Shown here: positions 35,831 to 47,783 of the stretch, one piece after another
How the letters are laid out: every line of letters begins with the position of its first letter
Position numbering within the stretch: position 1 is the stretch's first letter
From: Glycine soja
Lineage: Eukaryota; Streptophyta; Magnoliopsida; Fabales; Fabaceae
DNA: 64,000 bases
NCBI RefSeq assembly: GCF_004193775.1
Contig: NC_041004.1
Coordinates: 744,001-808,000, forward strand
Reading direction: 5' to 3'
Program-made: the position numbers and the translations under genes
The notes under the pieces: generated by a model
The model's input: the letters and a program-made list of their open reading frames with translations, nothing else
The model's database searches: none
What the model was told of the DNA's origin: nothing

Positions 35831-37620
35831 TTGTTGCTCATCCAGGTATCACTGATTGGTATCTGGGTGAATGTGAGTCACCCTTTTTCATTTGGCCCCT
35901 CGTTTCAAGAATCTCATTATGCCATGTATGTCTTTACCAATTACAATTTAAAATATCTATACGGTAATGGACCTACAAATTAGGGCTTTCCACCTGCCCA
36001 GTTTGTTTAATTTATGGCAAGGACCCAATCGTTATACTATAAACGCGGATTCTACCTATTTGCACATCCCTTTGTTCTCCTCTCTTTCTTCACACATTTT
36101 TGTGTTTTTCTTTTGTTAAAACTACCTAATTTAAAACTAATTTTTTGTCGCAAAAATATGTTTTTCATCCTTATAAAATTGAAAAATTTTAAATTTTTTT
36201 CTTGCAAAATTTTTCATTCATTTTCCGTTCTCCTACAATTAACCGTGTTATATTTTAATCGGGTGCAAGCTTCAGGTAAATCTGAACATACATATAACAT
36301 TTTTGGTGGTTGTAAATCTAGGAATTAAAAGCTATCACAAATTACAGTAAAGCCACCACTAATTGCATAAAACTTGTCACAATTTGCATTTTTTATTTTT
36401 TCTGCAATTTATGGTGATTTTTCTATAATTTGTGGCAGTTTTTTATCCTAAAAAATATCAGGTAATTTTAGATTAGGCATTTTTGAATACCAAAAGTTTT
36501 AGGTGTAGGAAGCAATGATCCAAACTGTAAGTATGCATCAACAAAAATAACTGGAATGATCAAATAGCATCATAAGAATCAAAATAGTGTGAGAATTTTG
36601 AATCATCCATCATGGGAAGGTGAGAAAAAACTTTGACTATTTATCCAAAATTTGAGATCCAAGAAATTAATCTAAGATTGTGTTTATGTGTTGATGGGTT
36701 TACATAGTACATCTAGCTTGCCTACTTCTTCATACTCATGTTGGTTGGTAATAGTTGTTAGGAAATACAAAAGGGACACAACTTCAAGAGATCTTTATCA
36801 TTGGGTTATGAGCCTATGAGCACACGACATAAATGAACTTCACATTATATTTTAATTCAAAACATTAAGGCATTAGATTTTTCAAGTCTTTCTCTTTTAT
36901 ATGTTGCTTAACTTGTCCATTTTTACCTAAGGGGGGACTTCACATTCGTGCATGCCCTTTAATAATTTTTCTTTCAAGTATAAGTTTCTTTCACGTGGTA
37001 TCTCCCCCTTAAGTGAAAGCTTTTTTTTCCATCCACAAGCATTCAATGGTCACACTTAGTGCTTAGCCATGGCCTCCAATATGTTCTAGATACTTGCAAC
37101 GTCATTAGCTCTCACATCAATGGAACACATCGTCTAACCTCCACATTACTAAGACTTTCAACATAAGGAATCTTCATACATGAATCCAGGTACATTACTA
37201 GTTTTGTTATGCCTTAATAGTCATCTATGTTGCTCACCAAGTCAACCCATATACTTTGATACCACTTCTTAGGAAATATATATGAAAGACTCAAAATTTT
37301 AAGAGATATTCACCAACGGCTATGACACACCACATATGTGAATTTGACAATACACTTTAACCAAAAATATTAAAACATTAGGTTTATGGGTCTTGTTTCT
37401 TATTTTTTTGAAAGTGATAGAACTTGGTTGGGGCAAATTGCATGGATAAAGTATGATTCATAATTAGAATAAACGAAGTATATTTTGAGATTTTTCATAC
37501 TAGAACGATTTGTTGATGCACAACCTTCATTTGATGCACAAAAAAGAATATATGTCTTTGTCATGGTCACATGTAACATATTTTTACAAATGAACTATTT
37601 TAAAAAGTTACATTTTAAAT

Positions 37621-37680
37621 TTGAGAAACTAAAAGTAAATATTTCTAATTTTGAGAAACTAAAAGTAAATATTTCTAATT
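37621..37680. repeat. Perfect 30-bp tandem duplication
   Basis: The unit starting TTGAGAAACTAAAAGTAAAT occurs twice with no mismatch (37621-37650, 37651-37680). It has no coding meaning and suggests recent slippage. Confidence 0.95.
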
Positions 37681-39982
37681 TTAATGTTTGTAAACATAAT
37701 AATTTATTTTTACTTCACGTCATTATATCCTTATAAAATATAATTATTTTTCCATTTTTGTATTTAATCCTTATCATTACAACAAGGATCAAAATATCTG
37801 ACTAACAAATATTGCAATGGTTAAAAAATCACTATAAAAATTTATAGAAACTAAAAAATATCGTAGTTACATATATGTAAAACATAATTCTTTTTATTCT
37901 TACAAATTTGAAAACATATTTAAACCTTAAAAAACTGTTAACATATTTTGGATTTAAATTTATAATTCTATACTTATATAGGTGGTGCCTGTAATAATAT
38001 TAAATCAACATTTTTTAGGTATAATATTGATATGAAATATTCATTATAAAAATTAGTGACTAATGTTTTAGGGACCATGAACACACATAAATGAAGATAT
38101 TTTCTTTCAACATGATTTATATCATATACTTGAAGTTAAAATTCAAATTCTGACTTAATAATTAAGAAATATAAATTATTATCACTTTTCTCAACCAATT
38201 ATTATTAAACCAACATTGTTTAATCTCGACGCACAACACCAAGCTAAAAGAAATAGCAAGTCTTATATATATATATATATATATATATATTATCAATTTG
38301 TGTTAAACCAGTGTTGTACAATTAGTGCATTGTATATAAAGGTATGGTGAAAATAAGTTATAGCCATAATAATGGTTTCTTATTAAGGTTTGGATCTTAC
38401 ACCTGTCATTGATGGAAATGCAATGCACTGGTAGGCTTTTTGCTCGTTAAAGGCTTAAAACCAGCGAGTATTTTCCTATTGCTCCCCAACAGCAAGTGGG
38501 TGGTGGGTGGGTTTCAAGTTGCCTTGCACACGAGCGTGTACAGAAAAATCGGCTTTATAACAACAAATATTATAATTAATCAAACTATCATCATGCAAAA
38601 CTTAATATCAAGTGTCTGTGGGCTTAAATCCAATGAGCTATTTTTAATTGCGCTAAAGAAGAAAAGATATTGTAGGTTGTTAGTTGTAGATTATGTTTCA
38701 TAAGATATTTTAGTTAATTTTTTATTTTTTTAATTAAAAAATTTATTTGATGGTTTGATAAATAAGTTTTTTTTAATAATTTTTTAAATATTAATTTTTA
38801 AATTTTTATATTTTCTTATATTTTTATCATCGATATATTTATTTATTTATTTTTTTATCTTTTTTAAATAAATCAGTATTATTTTTTTTATCATTTTACA
38901 CTTTTCAATTATATTAATAATATTAGTTCTATCAAACACTTCTAATTTAGAATTTGATTTTCAATTTTCAATCAATAGTTAACTTTTTAATTTTTAACTA
39001 ACTTTTTAACTAATTTTGTTAAATATATCTTATAATTTAAGATATTTTAAGACATAATAAATTAAATTTTTTACATATTTAATTTTTTAAAAATTAATTA
39101 TTGAGATTTTAATTTTAATTTAAATATTTCATTTATCTAATGATTGATATTAGTCATTCTTATAATCACATAATATGATTATTCTAATATGATACATCCT
39201 TTATATATAATTTCATAATACAAATAAAGTTAAAAATTATTGGTTGGCCAACTTTTATTATTTGTTATAAAGTAAAAATGTTGTCATTCACAAAAGGTGT
39301 ATGATATATGCAAATCGAAGAGGCAAACTAAATCTAAATCTATATACGTTTATATGATTTAATAGTCGTTTGTCGTATTTTTTTTTTTATGAGTCGTCGT
39401 TTGTCGTATTCTAATTACAAGAATAAGAGAGTTAAAGAAGTTGTGAAATATAGTTACAAATTTGAGTAAACTACAAGAAAATTTTCTATTATAACAGGTT
39501 AAAAGGCATGTTTCAAGGTAATGGGAAAAAAAAAAAAAAAAAACATCATAAGTTGTCATTATCGATGGATTATCAATGACTTTGCATTTTCAAGTTTATA
39601 AATAAGACACGTTTTTTTAGTAGATGCATTGTACTATTAACAATATAAGTTACAGAAATTTAACCTTTTGCGTGTTGCATGAATGACTTTTAATAGATTT
39701 AACTATTTTGATGTCGTAAATAAAATTGAAGTCAAAATAATATCTTAGAAATAAATTTGTTACGCGGAACATTAATACGTAAGCATTTGCATTTAATTCC
39801 GTTTGATAAATCAATGTTTTGATGCTTTTATTTGTTTTAATTCCATATAATATGAATTATATGCAATGTGGGTATGGTTTTATGTAAATAAATAAAAAAT
39901 AAAGTTTGAAGGGATTAGATGTTGAAAATAATTATCTAAGGTGTTTAGTTATTTAACTTAGTCATGTTAGTAAATTAAATAA

Positions 39983-41093
39983 GGCTCTTGCTAAATACAC
40001 CTCCGTGTTTGTTAAATTGAACCCCTTTTTTTCTCATTGAATTTGTTATCATCGATTCTATCCGTTTTACCTTGTTTCTACACCCCATGATTGTTTTCCT
40101 TGTTTTCTCTCCACAAACCACCTCCACTGTGAACCTCCGCAAAAATCTGGTAACACCACCTTGAATTCCTTATCATTTGTCGTGTTTACTCCCTCTTGTA
40201 ACCTCAATTAGACCTGGTTAGGTGATTGGTTTCAAAGAAGCAAAGGTAGAGGGTGTTGAGAGGAAGAAGAATGGTTGTTGCTGTTGCACCGTTAGCAACG
40301 AAAAACCCCACATTGCAACAAATAAAAACTGGTTTTAGGCTGTGTTTCACTTTTATCAATAATATTGATTAATTTTTTGTTACAAGCACCGAGAGAGATG
40401 AAAAGAAACGTAGGTTAACTTGGGTGTTTATAAGTGGCATTGGGAAAATAGGTGTGGTGGAGAGAGAAAGACATATAGGGCAGTTTCTTCTGCCTTGGAA
40501 TTATAGTTGCTTAAAGTTTTGAACATTGAGTATCATCAGAATTAGAAGCATAGATATATACATATAAAATAGGGAATTTAAATAGCAGACAGAGCCAGTA
40601 ATGTCCCATGCCACGTAAACTAAGGAATTTAAATAGCAAGAAGAAAAATAAATATTGCAATTGAAACTTAAAGGAAATGATTTTGATAGATGCATACTGG
40701 GTGCCATTGTTCAGCGTACAATCGCTTTATCCACTGAGTATTCATTTAAAACGAAGAGAGAGAAACCATATTCAGATTTGGATCTGCTTTCGTTTTGTTC
40801 CTTTAGCATGTGATTCTTGACCATATTCAGAATGCAAGGGTGGGTGCGAATAGTAGGAGACCCTCCTTCCATCTCCAGCTGCATAGTGATAGACGCCAAT
40901 TTTGTGCTTGAATGAAGCCAATTTTGCCACCTGAGATTGGACGCCGGGGATGTCGTCGGCGTGGCTTTCGGTGGTGGCGGGGGGCAGTTTGAAGGGAAGG
41001 AGAGGAAGACACAATCGTGGGGGTGTAGAAATAGGATTAAAAAAGGTACAAGGGGGTTAACTTAGCAAACAGGGTGGTGCATTTAGCAAGAGC
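39983..41093. mobile_element. 1.1-kb non-autonomous inverted-repeat element
   Basis: The left end GGCTCTTGCTAAATACACC, then TGTTTGTTAAATTGAACCCC, is inverted at the right end (GGGGGTTAACTTAGCAAACA ... GCATTTAGCAAGAGC). The match runs on inwards through a TTTCTACACCCC block. Flanks ATTAAATAA (39974-39982) and ATAAAATAA (41094-41102) agree at 8 of 9 bases. The inside includes a less AT-rich 200-bp stretch (40840-41010) with overlapping minus-strand ORFs rich in Pro, His and Arg, possibly a captured gene piece that I do not recognise. There is no transposase. Confidence 0.7.
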
Positions 41094-44000
41094 ATAAAAT
41101 AAAATTGGAGATTGTATTAGTACTTAGAATAACTAAAAGGATAATAAATTATGTCTTAATTAGTTTAATTAAATAGGTGTTGTTACTAGTAAAAGTGACC
41201 TGTCATACATAAGTGGCTTAGATTAAATATAGAATTGAATCCAAGTGATTCTAGTTTAATTAGTTGGGGGTTTCTAGTCTCATCCCTAAATCTCATCCCC
41301 CATCATTGGTAGAATTACCTACTTACCATCTTCCTTCACAATCTTCTCTTACGGCACTCTCACCATCTTTTCTCTCCTTTTTTTTTTTCATCACATCCTA
41401 AACCCTATCTCCCTTCTTCATTAAGTTGCTTCTTCTCCTTTTTGCATTTTAAATTAACGAAATGATGATTATGTTGTTTTGTTTTTTACAAATAAATAAC
41501 CAACTCATGTTTCCATTAATATTTGGGTTGAGACATACAATAAAATTATAATTTTGTTTTATACGTGGGTTTGAATTTTTTTCATAGTTTTATGAATTTA
41601 TGAAATATAAATTAACAATTTTTTTAGAGTATAAATAATGGAAAGAAGTTGTAATGCTTTTATTTCTGATGAAGTTGTGATGTCTAAGAGGTTGGAAAAA
41701 TCCGATTGATGCAAGCGAGGATGCTTTTGCCCATCCAATGCAAGAAACGACATTCCTAACTGCTAATTCTTTCAATTTTATCTCTTTCATCTTTACTTTT
41801 AAATTAAATTTTAATAATTTTTTTTAAAATATCAATGATTAAAAAAATCATAAATCTAAACAAAATTTATATGTTTAAAAATATTATTTATTATATAGTT
41901 ATATACTAAAATATATATTTACCATAAAATTTAATTATATATATAAAAAAATATTTATGACGTAGATATCATGACACGAAGGGATTGTAGATATATATTG
42001 CAATAAACAAAGTGTCTTTAAGAACGATGAGGGCGTATTTGCTGTAATTGGTGTTAAGCAAATAATATATATAGTTTATGAATCTATATCTATGTTGTTT
42101 TTGCAAGATGATGATACCCATCATAAGGGTGCTTAATAGAACCTGTATCGTAATATTGCAAATTCAAGTCCATATGCATGTTAAAAATTTATTTGCAAGA
42201 AAAGTTGTTTATGCACTCGACGATGGTTTGCATGACAAATGTAATCGGTTCCCTAATTTCTTAAGTTGACTAGTTGACTTGCGATGCCTTAAATGTATTA
42301 ATTTCGTGGCAGAGTTGTCTCTATCATTTTCCCCATTACTCTATTGACTTTCTTTCATTCGTGGGGTAAGGTTATCTCTTCAAAGTTCAAAACTTATACT
42401 TTTACTCAGTCCATCAATTTTTCTTTTTAAGTGATATATAGGAAGTATTTAGTATGGGTATCACCGACCAGTGCCTTAAGTATATTAGTTAAAAAATCAA
42501 AAGTAAAAAAATATTCTATTTAAAGACCATAAGAGAACGTAAAAAAAAAAAAAAATCATATATAACATTAATTTTTATCTTCCAATAATTTTTATTTTAT
42601 TTTAAGTTTATTGATTAATGTCATTAACTCTAAGAATACGTACTAGTTAGCATATATCATTTAGAGATTTTATTTGATACTTAATTAATCTTTTTTTCAT
42701 TGAATCAACCTATTTGGAGATGATATTTCAAATTGTGACTCTCCTTAAATAATATTTTGGTCCAAGTTTTGTTGGTGAAAAAATATATGATTGAGAGAAT
42801 AAATTTTATTAAAAATGATCAATCCGATGAGTTTCTCTACCAAAGGTTAATGATTAGCAAAATAACCGTATCGATAACATTATGCTAATAAAAAAATTGT
42901 GACTCCATTTTCAAATTGAGAATTGAAACCCGATTTTTGGTTAAGAGACATGAATGAGGATCCACTTATGTAAACTGCCTTTTGTTGAATTCAATCCATC
43001 AATTTCTGTACCCGTTTAATTTCTTTCCACGTTTTGCAAATTGTCATTAATTAGGTTAAACTGAAACATCAGGAAACAATACCCATGTGATAGCAAAATA
43101 TGGAGATACTCTACAAAACATGGACTCAACATTTGCACTCCTGAAGCCAAAGTCATGCATTAAACAATAAATAAGTGTTGTGGTTTTAGTCGTTGTTTTA
43201 ATTAGAATTACAATTTCATTTCGGTGAGCTATATTGATTTTTAAAGAAAATTTTTATTATGCTTGATAATTGTGTTGAAACTTTAATTTTGATTGAAAAA
43301 AAGTATTAAAAATACTTATGTTGAAAAAGATGTACTATTTTTTTCCCCCTTAATTATGAGAGTTTCAACTCTCCATATGTCGCTCATGTTGTTACTTATG
43401 GAGTGGAGTACTTGTGATTAATTCTGCAGTTCGTACCCTAAACACCTTTTGCTAGCTAAATCTACAGTTCGTACCCTAATTAAGCACCTTTTCCATTTGT
43501 TTCCATCAATTTTTTTTCAATTTTTTTAAATTAAAGTTTATATTCGGATTAAGAAAGTTATAATAATTGATCTGACGTGAGTACACAATCAATAATATTT
43601 TGCATGCTCCAATAGGATTTCTCAAATTAATTAATAATAATAATTGGGACTAATAAATTATAAACAAACAGCTTACAAATCTTTACTCTATACAGAACTA
43701 AAAGTTATCTAAGTTGGGCTATCCACTTTTCTTTCTCGTGCCCTTTTCGATCACCTATATATCTTTCTTTACGTACTAGTAGACCTAAATTTTGTTTAGG
43801 TTTGTTCCATTTCAGAGTGTGAAGAAAATTAAATAAACCAAAAAGAAAAACAAAAGCACCACTTTACAGTTTACACTTTGATGAAGAACACGTTGGAGTG
43901 AGTTTGAAGTTCCAGCTATAGCAGAACTACTCAAAGCGGTTTTGCGTTATTAATCAATATTCTGGCGAAGGTCGCATTGACTTTTTTGCTTCAAAACCAG

Positions 44001-44857
44001 CACAGTCACAATTAATATTATATTATTCAAATTCCACCATAAATGAGGAAGGGTAGGTCAACTCTGCGACTGTGATGAATCCTAGAATTGTCGATGATGT
44101 TGTAGTAGTTGTTGTTTTGCATGCTTTGCTATCTTTTCATTCATTCACATTTTATTTTTACTGAATTATATTTTGCAGGGAATGGATGGATAGATAGGCA
44201 GATAAGAAGACAGTTCACCCAACATAAATGTTTATAAATTGTTGGTAGGTTACTCACCAAAACCATAACCAAACCCCACTTGGCAACACTCATTTTTTCC
44301 CCCATAGTGTATATATAATTCTGATATTACTACTATATAGTAGATGAGCTAGCACCTTGTTTTGTTAAAAAATAAAAAATAAAACAGCTACCCCTATTTA
44401 CTGAAAAAGGTGGTGGTGTGTGTGAGTTGTGACCCAAATTAAAACACTACTTTTGCTTCAGTAGTGTTTGGTGTGTGTGTGTTTTTTTTTCTCTGGCTCG
44501 ATCTCTCCCCTTTTCCTCTCCATGTTCCTCAACTACCCTCATTTATTTCCCTTCATTGATTGCTTGCCTCACTTGAACACCCTGTTGCAATCCCTCTAAG
44601 AGAGAGAGAGAGTGAGAACATGGAGAAGAAGCTCTAGTTAGTGTTGTGGGTGTGTGGTTTCTTCTTCAAGAGTGAGAAAGAGAGAGAGAGGTACAGGTGG
44701 GTGTCTTCATCTTTAAAGGCCTCAACTAACCCTTCAGAGAGCATTTATATTGGCGCATCTGAATGAGTTTAGTAAGAGAGAGAAAAAAAGGGTGCATGGT
44801 GATGCATTGTCAAGAAACCAGTCTGGCCACAATAACTCTTCACTAAACCACTTCACC
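41094..44857. other. Intergenic DNA and CYP86A upstream region
   Basis: No gene was recognised. It contains the second copy of the rearranged repeat (41973-42135). The part from about 43700 to 44857 is the presumed CYP86A promoter, with GT- and GA-rich microsatellite stretches (near 44407-44485 and 44598-44690). Confidence 0.45.
41973..42135. repeat. Dispersed repeat, copy 2 of a rearranged pair
   Basis: Block A (GACACGAAGGGATTGTAG ... CAATAAACAAAGTGTCTTTA) is direct, and block B (ATCTATGTTGTTTTTGCAAG ... AAGGGTGCTTA) is inverted, relative to 35610-35830, 6.4 kb upstream. The short translated piece YLCCFCKMMIPI is shared by both copies only because of the DNA repeat. Confidence 0.7.
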
Positions 44858-44864
44858 TATAAAT
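44858..44864 (+). promoter_or_regulatory. Putative TATA box of CYP86A
   Basis: TATAAAT lies in CACCTATAAATCTCTC, about 315 bp before the CYP86A ATG, and is followed by a long CT-rich stretch typical of a plant 5' leader. Transcription would start near 44890. Confidence 0.45.
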
Positions 44865-45012
44865 CTCTCTTCACCATTACACTCTTACCCTCATTATACT
44901 ACTACTACTACACTCACTCATTCATTCACTCACCTTTCCATAAACACAACCTTCTTCACTTTGCTTTACTCCTTCATTCATTTTCCTCTCATACTCAAAA
45001 CTCTGCATCAAA

Positions 45013-45045
45013 ATGCTCATCATTGTTCACACCACCCATTCTTGA
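45013..45045 (+). promoter_or_regulatory. Upstream ORF of 10 codons in the CYP86A leader
   Basis: ATG at 45013 opens a short frame (MLIIVHTTHS, stop TGA at 45043-45045) ending 129 bp before the CYP86A start. It is the only ATG I see between the presumed transcription start and the main start. If the leader is unspliced, it could reduce translation of the main ORF. A 5' UTR intron starting at GGTACTTC (45049) cannot be excluded. Confidence 0.45.
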
Positions 45046-45174
45046 AAGGTACTTCTTTTCTCGTTTTTCCAACCACCCCATTTCTAAAAAAGACATTTTC
45101 CCTTCAAGTTTCTTCATCATTTCTTGTAGTTTCGAGTCTTTGATTATTGGGGTGGTTAATATTGCACTTGCACT

Positions 45175-46776
45175 ATGGAAACTTGCACGGCTCTATTGTT
45201 TTTAACGGCGATCACAGCATACTTGATATGGTTCACGTTCATCTCACGGTCGCTGAAGGGTCCACGTGTCTGGGCCTTATTGGGCAGTCTCCCAGGCCTC
45301 ATAGACAACTGTGACCGCATGCATGACTGGATCTGCGACAACCTACGCGCGTGTGGCGGCACGTACCAGACCTGCATCTGTGCAATCCCCTTCCTCGCCA
45401 AGAAGCAGGGTCTCGTGACTGTCACGTGCGACCCGAGGAACTTGGAGCACATACTCAAGACACGCTTCGACAATTACCCTAAAGGACCCACGTGGCATGC
45501 TGTCTTTCATGATCTGTTGGGTGATGGGATCTTTAACACCGATGGTGACACATGGCTGTTCCAGCGCAAGACAGCTGCGCTGGAATTTACCACCCGGACG
45601 CTGCGCCAAGCCATGGCCAGGTGGGTGAGTCGAGCCATCAACCGGCTCTGTCTGATTCTCGAAAAAGCCGAGAATCAAGTCGAGCCGGTTGATCTGCAAG
45701 ACTTAATGCTTCGGCTCACTTTTGATAATATTTGTGGGTTGGCTTTCGGGCGAGACCCACAGACTTGTGTGTCAAGTCTGCCCGATAACCGATTTGCCAC
45801 GGCTTTCGATCGAGCCACTGAAGCCACGCTCCAACGATTCATTTTACCTGAGGTATTGTGGAAGGTGAAAAAATGGCTTCGGCTTGGGATGGAAGTCAGC
45901 TTGAGCCGAAGCCTTGCCCACGTGGACGACCATTTGTCAAATGTGATTGAGAAACGCAAGGTAGAGTTGTTGACTCAGCAGAAAGATGGGACTCTTCATG
46001 ATGACTTGTTGACAAGGTTTATGAGGAAAAAAGAATCCTATTCAGACAAGTTTCTCCAACAAGTGGCGTTGAATTTTATCCTAGCTGGTCGTGACACCTC
46101 ATCGGTGGCATTAAGTTGGTTTTTTTGGTTGGTGATTCAGAACCCTAAGGTGGAAGAGAAAATTCTACGTGAAATTTGTACAGTCCTGATGGAGACACGT
46201 GGCAATGATGACATGGCAAAGTTGTTTGATGAGCCTTTGGCCTTTGAGGAAGTTGACCGTTTGGTTTATCTCAAGGCTGCATTGTCGGAGACACTAAGGT
46301 TGTACCCTTCAGTGCCGGAGGACTCAAAGCATGTGGTGGCCGACGACGTGCTGCCGGACGGGACATTCGTGCCGGCGGGTTCGTCGGTCACATATTCGAT
46401 ATATTCGGCGGGGAGGTTGAAGTCCACATGGGGTGAGGATTGCATGGAGTTTAGGCCTGAGAGGTGGTTGTCATTGGATGGAACAAAGTTCATCATGCAT
46501 GACTCTTTCAAGTTTGTGGCATTCAATGCTGGCCCAAGGATATGTTTGGGGAAGGATTTGGCTTACTTGCAGATGAAGTCCATTGCTGCGGCGGTGCTGC
46601 TCCGGCACCGCCTTGTGCTGGTGCCTGGACACCAGGTGGAGCAAAAGATGTCACTCACTCTTTTCATGAAAAATGGGCTCAAGGTCAATGTGCATGAGAG
46701 GGACTTGAGAGGGATTATCACAAGTTTAAAAAAAGAAAGGGAGGGAGATGTTGTTGATTTGAGAAGTGATGAATAA
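45175..46776 (+). CDS. CYP86A: CYP86A fatty acid omega-hydroxylase (cytochrome P450)
   Basis: This intronless gene encodes a 533-residue P450 of the ER membrane. CYP86A enzymes omega-hydroxylate C16-C18 fatty acids for cutin and related polymers. An N-terminal membrane anchor (residues 5-25) is followed by [16 protein letters not shown] and [20 protein letters not shown], both typical of the subfamily. The oxygen-binding I-helix motif is AGRDTS (304-309), the K-helix ExxR is ETLR (372-375), PERW is at 428-431, and the heme loop [10 protein letters not shown] has its Cys ligand at 457. Length and lack of introns fit most CYP86A genes. The start is fixed by the hydrophobic anchor and ATGG context. 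It could correspond to the CYP86A4/A7/A8 clade; which one cannot be decided without a tree. It lies 10 kb from a GPAT of the same pathway. Confidence 0.95.
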   Translation: METCTALLFLTAITAYLIWFTFISRSLKGPRVWALLGSLPGLIDNCDRMHDWICDNLRACGGTYQTCICAIPFLAKKQGLVTVTCDPRNLEHILKTRFDNYPKGPTWHAVFHDLLGDGIFNTDGDTWLFQRKTAALEFTTRTLRQAMARWVSRAINRLCLILEKAENQVEPVDLQDLMLRLTFDNICGLAFGRDPQTCVSSLPDNRFATAFDRATEATLQRFILPEVLWKVKKWLRLGMEVSLSRSLAHVDDHLSNVIEKRKVELLTQQKDGTLHDDLLTRFMRKKESYSDKFLQQVALNFILAGRDTSSVALSWFFWLVIQNPKVEEKILREICTVLMETRGNDDMAKLFDEPLAFEEVDRLVYLKAALSETLRLYPSVPEDSKHVVADDVLPDGTFVPAGSSVTYSIYSAGRLKSTWGEDCMEFRPERWLSLDGTKFIMHDSFKFVAFNAGPRICLGKDLAYLQMKSIAAAVLLRHRLVLVPGHQVEQKMSLTLFMKNGLKVNVHERDLRGIITSLKKEREGDVVDLRSDE

Positions 46777-47783
46777 TGTTAGTGACCAGGTGTTCACTAG
46801 ATGGAGACAGGTTCAAATGAGGAGAATTCAGACACTGGCTGGGGCTTTAGCTTATAGAACAAGAGAACAGAAGTTCCTCTTAAGAAAAAGGGTATATTCA
46901 GAGTATTTATAATTCTTATGATAAATTGTGGATGGATTCTTTTTCCAGGGTCGTGGGATGGATGATTGCTTTCTCAATCCATCTTTCCTTGTAGAATCCT
47001 TGCAAATATTCATTGTATTCTTTATTTCTTGTTGGTTTTCATGTTTCTATTTAATTTTACTGGTGGTGAGAACTAAACTCACATTTCACAATGTTGAATG
47101 TTGATGTTCATAAAAGAATGCCTTACGTTTTATGAAAGTATAATGATCGGATTTTACTCTCCCGCTTTGTATGCTTGTCATATATACTGGATGATGCTTA
47201 AGTGGTATACTCAAAAACTCCAAAATTTAGCTATACAGTTCATCTGCATATTTTTTTTGCTGAATATTAGATTCTGTTTCTAGGATCCTTGCCTATGGCT
47301 ATGACAATGAAGTTGAAATGCTCAAATTGAACCAATAGTAAAAGTAGATATATACTGATGTCTTTTGTTAGGGACATTGAATCAGAAAACTGCCACCAAT
47401 TTTCTCAGCCATGTATGATGAAGCAGCAGAGTTGCTGAGTTGGCCATATAACATGTATTTTAACTTTTAAGCATAAGTATGCTTTAAGTTATACAAGTGG
47501 AAATTATTATCCACCATCTATACAGAAACCATTTAGATCGTAGGACAAGACATTTGCAAAAGGGGCCAAGCTAATCCAAGATTTCCAGATAAAATGTAAA
47601 AAGGCTTCAACTATTTGATCAAAAACTTTGATGGTGACTCTCTTCAATTTCTCCAGGCTGCTTTTACGCTTCCAAGCGCTTGACAAATTTGGTCATTGAT
47701 TTTGTTCCATCTTTCTTTCTTTTTTCTTTTAATCTCTACGGCTTATGTTGCATACACCTTCATTGACATCATCATTACATTCT
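46777..47783. other. Convergent intergenic region between CYP86A and PHT4;4
   Basis: The two genes point towards each other, so this 1-kb stretch must hold both 3' UTRs and terminators. The 61-residue ORF at 47098-47283 has no features. No repeat was recognised. Confidence 0.5.

Larger units (their letters stand above)
34039..39982. other. Gene-poor AT-rich DNA
   Basis: No gene was recognised. It contains one half of the scrambled repeat pair (35610-35830), a small foldback near 36332-36440 (CTATCACAAATTACAG against CTATAATTTGTGGCAG), a perfect 30-bp tandem duplication (37621-37680) and a TA microsatellite at about 38264-38290. Confidence 0.45.

Noticed and set aside
36014..36328. Plus-strand 104-residue Phe/Leu-rich ORF
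   Set aside because: Composition follows T-rich DNA; no recognisable domain or start context.
40772..41014. Overlapping minus-strand ORFs inside the 1.1-kb element
   Set aside because: Two frames are open over the same DNA and neither shows a known domain, so no CDS is called; kept only as a possible captured fragment.
44750..45205. Plus-strand 151-residue ORF overlapping the CYP86A start
   Set aside because: It begins upstream of the likely TATA box, is low-complexity (Ser, His, Phe, Tyr) from a CT-rich leader, and overlaps the true start out of frame.
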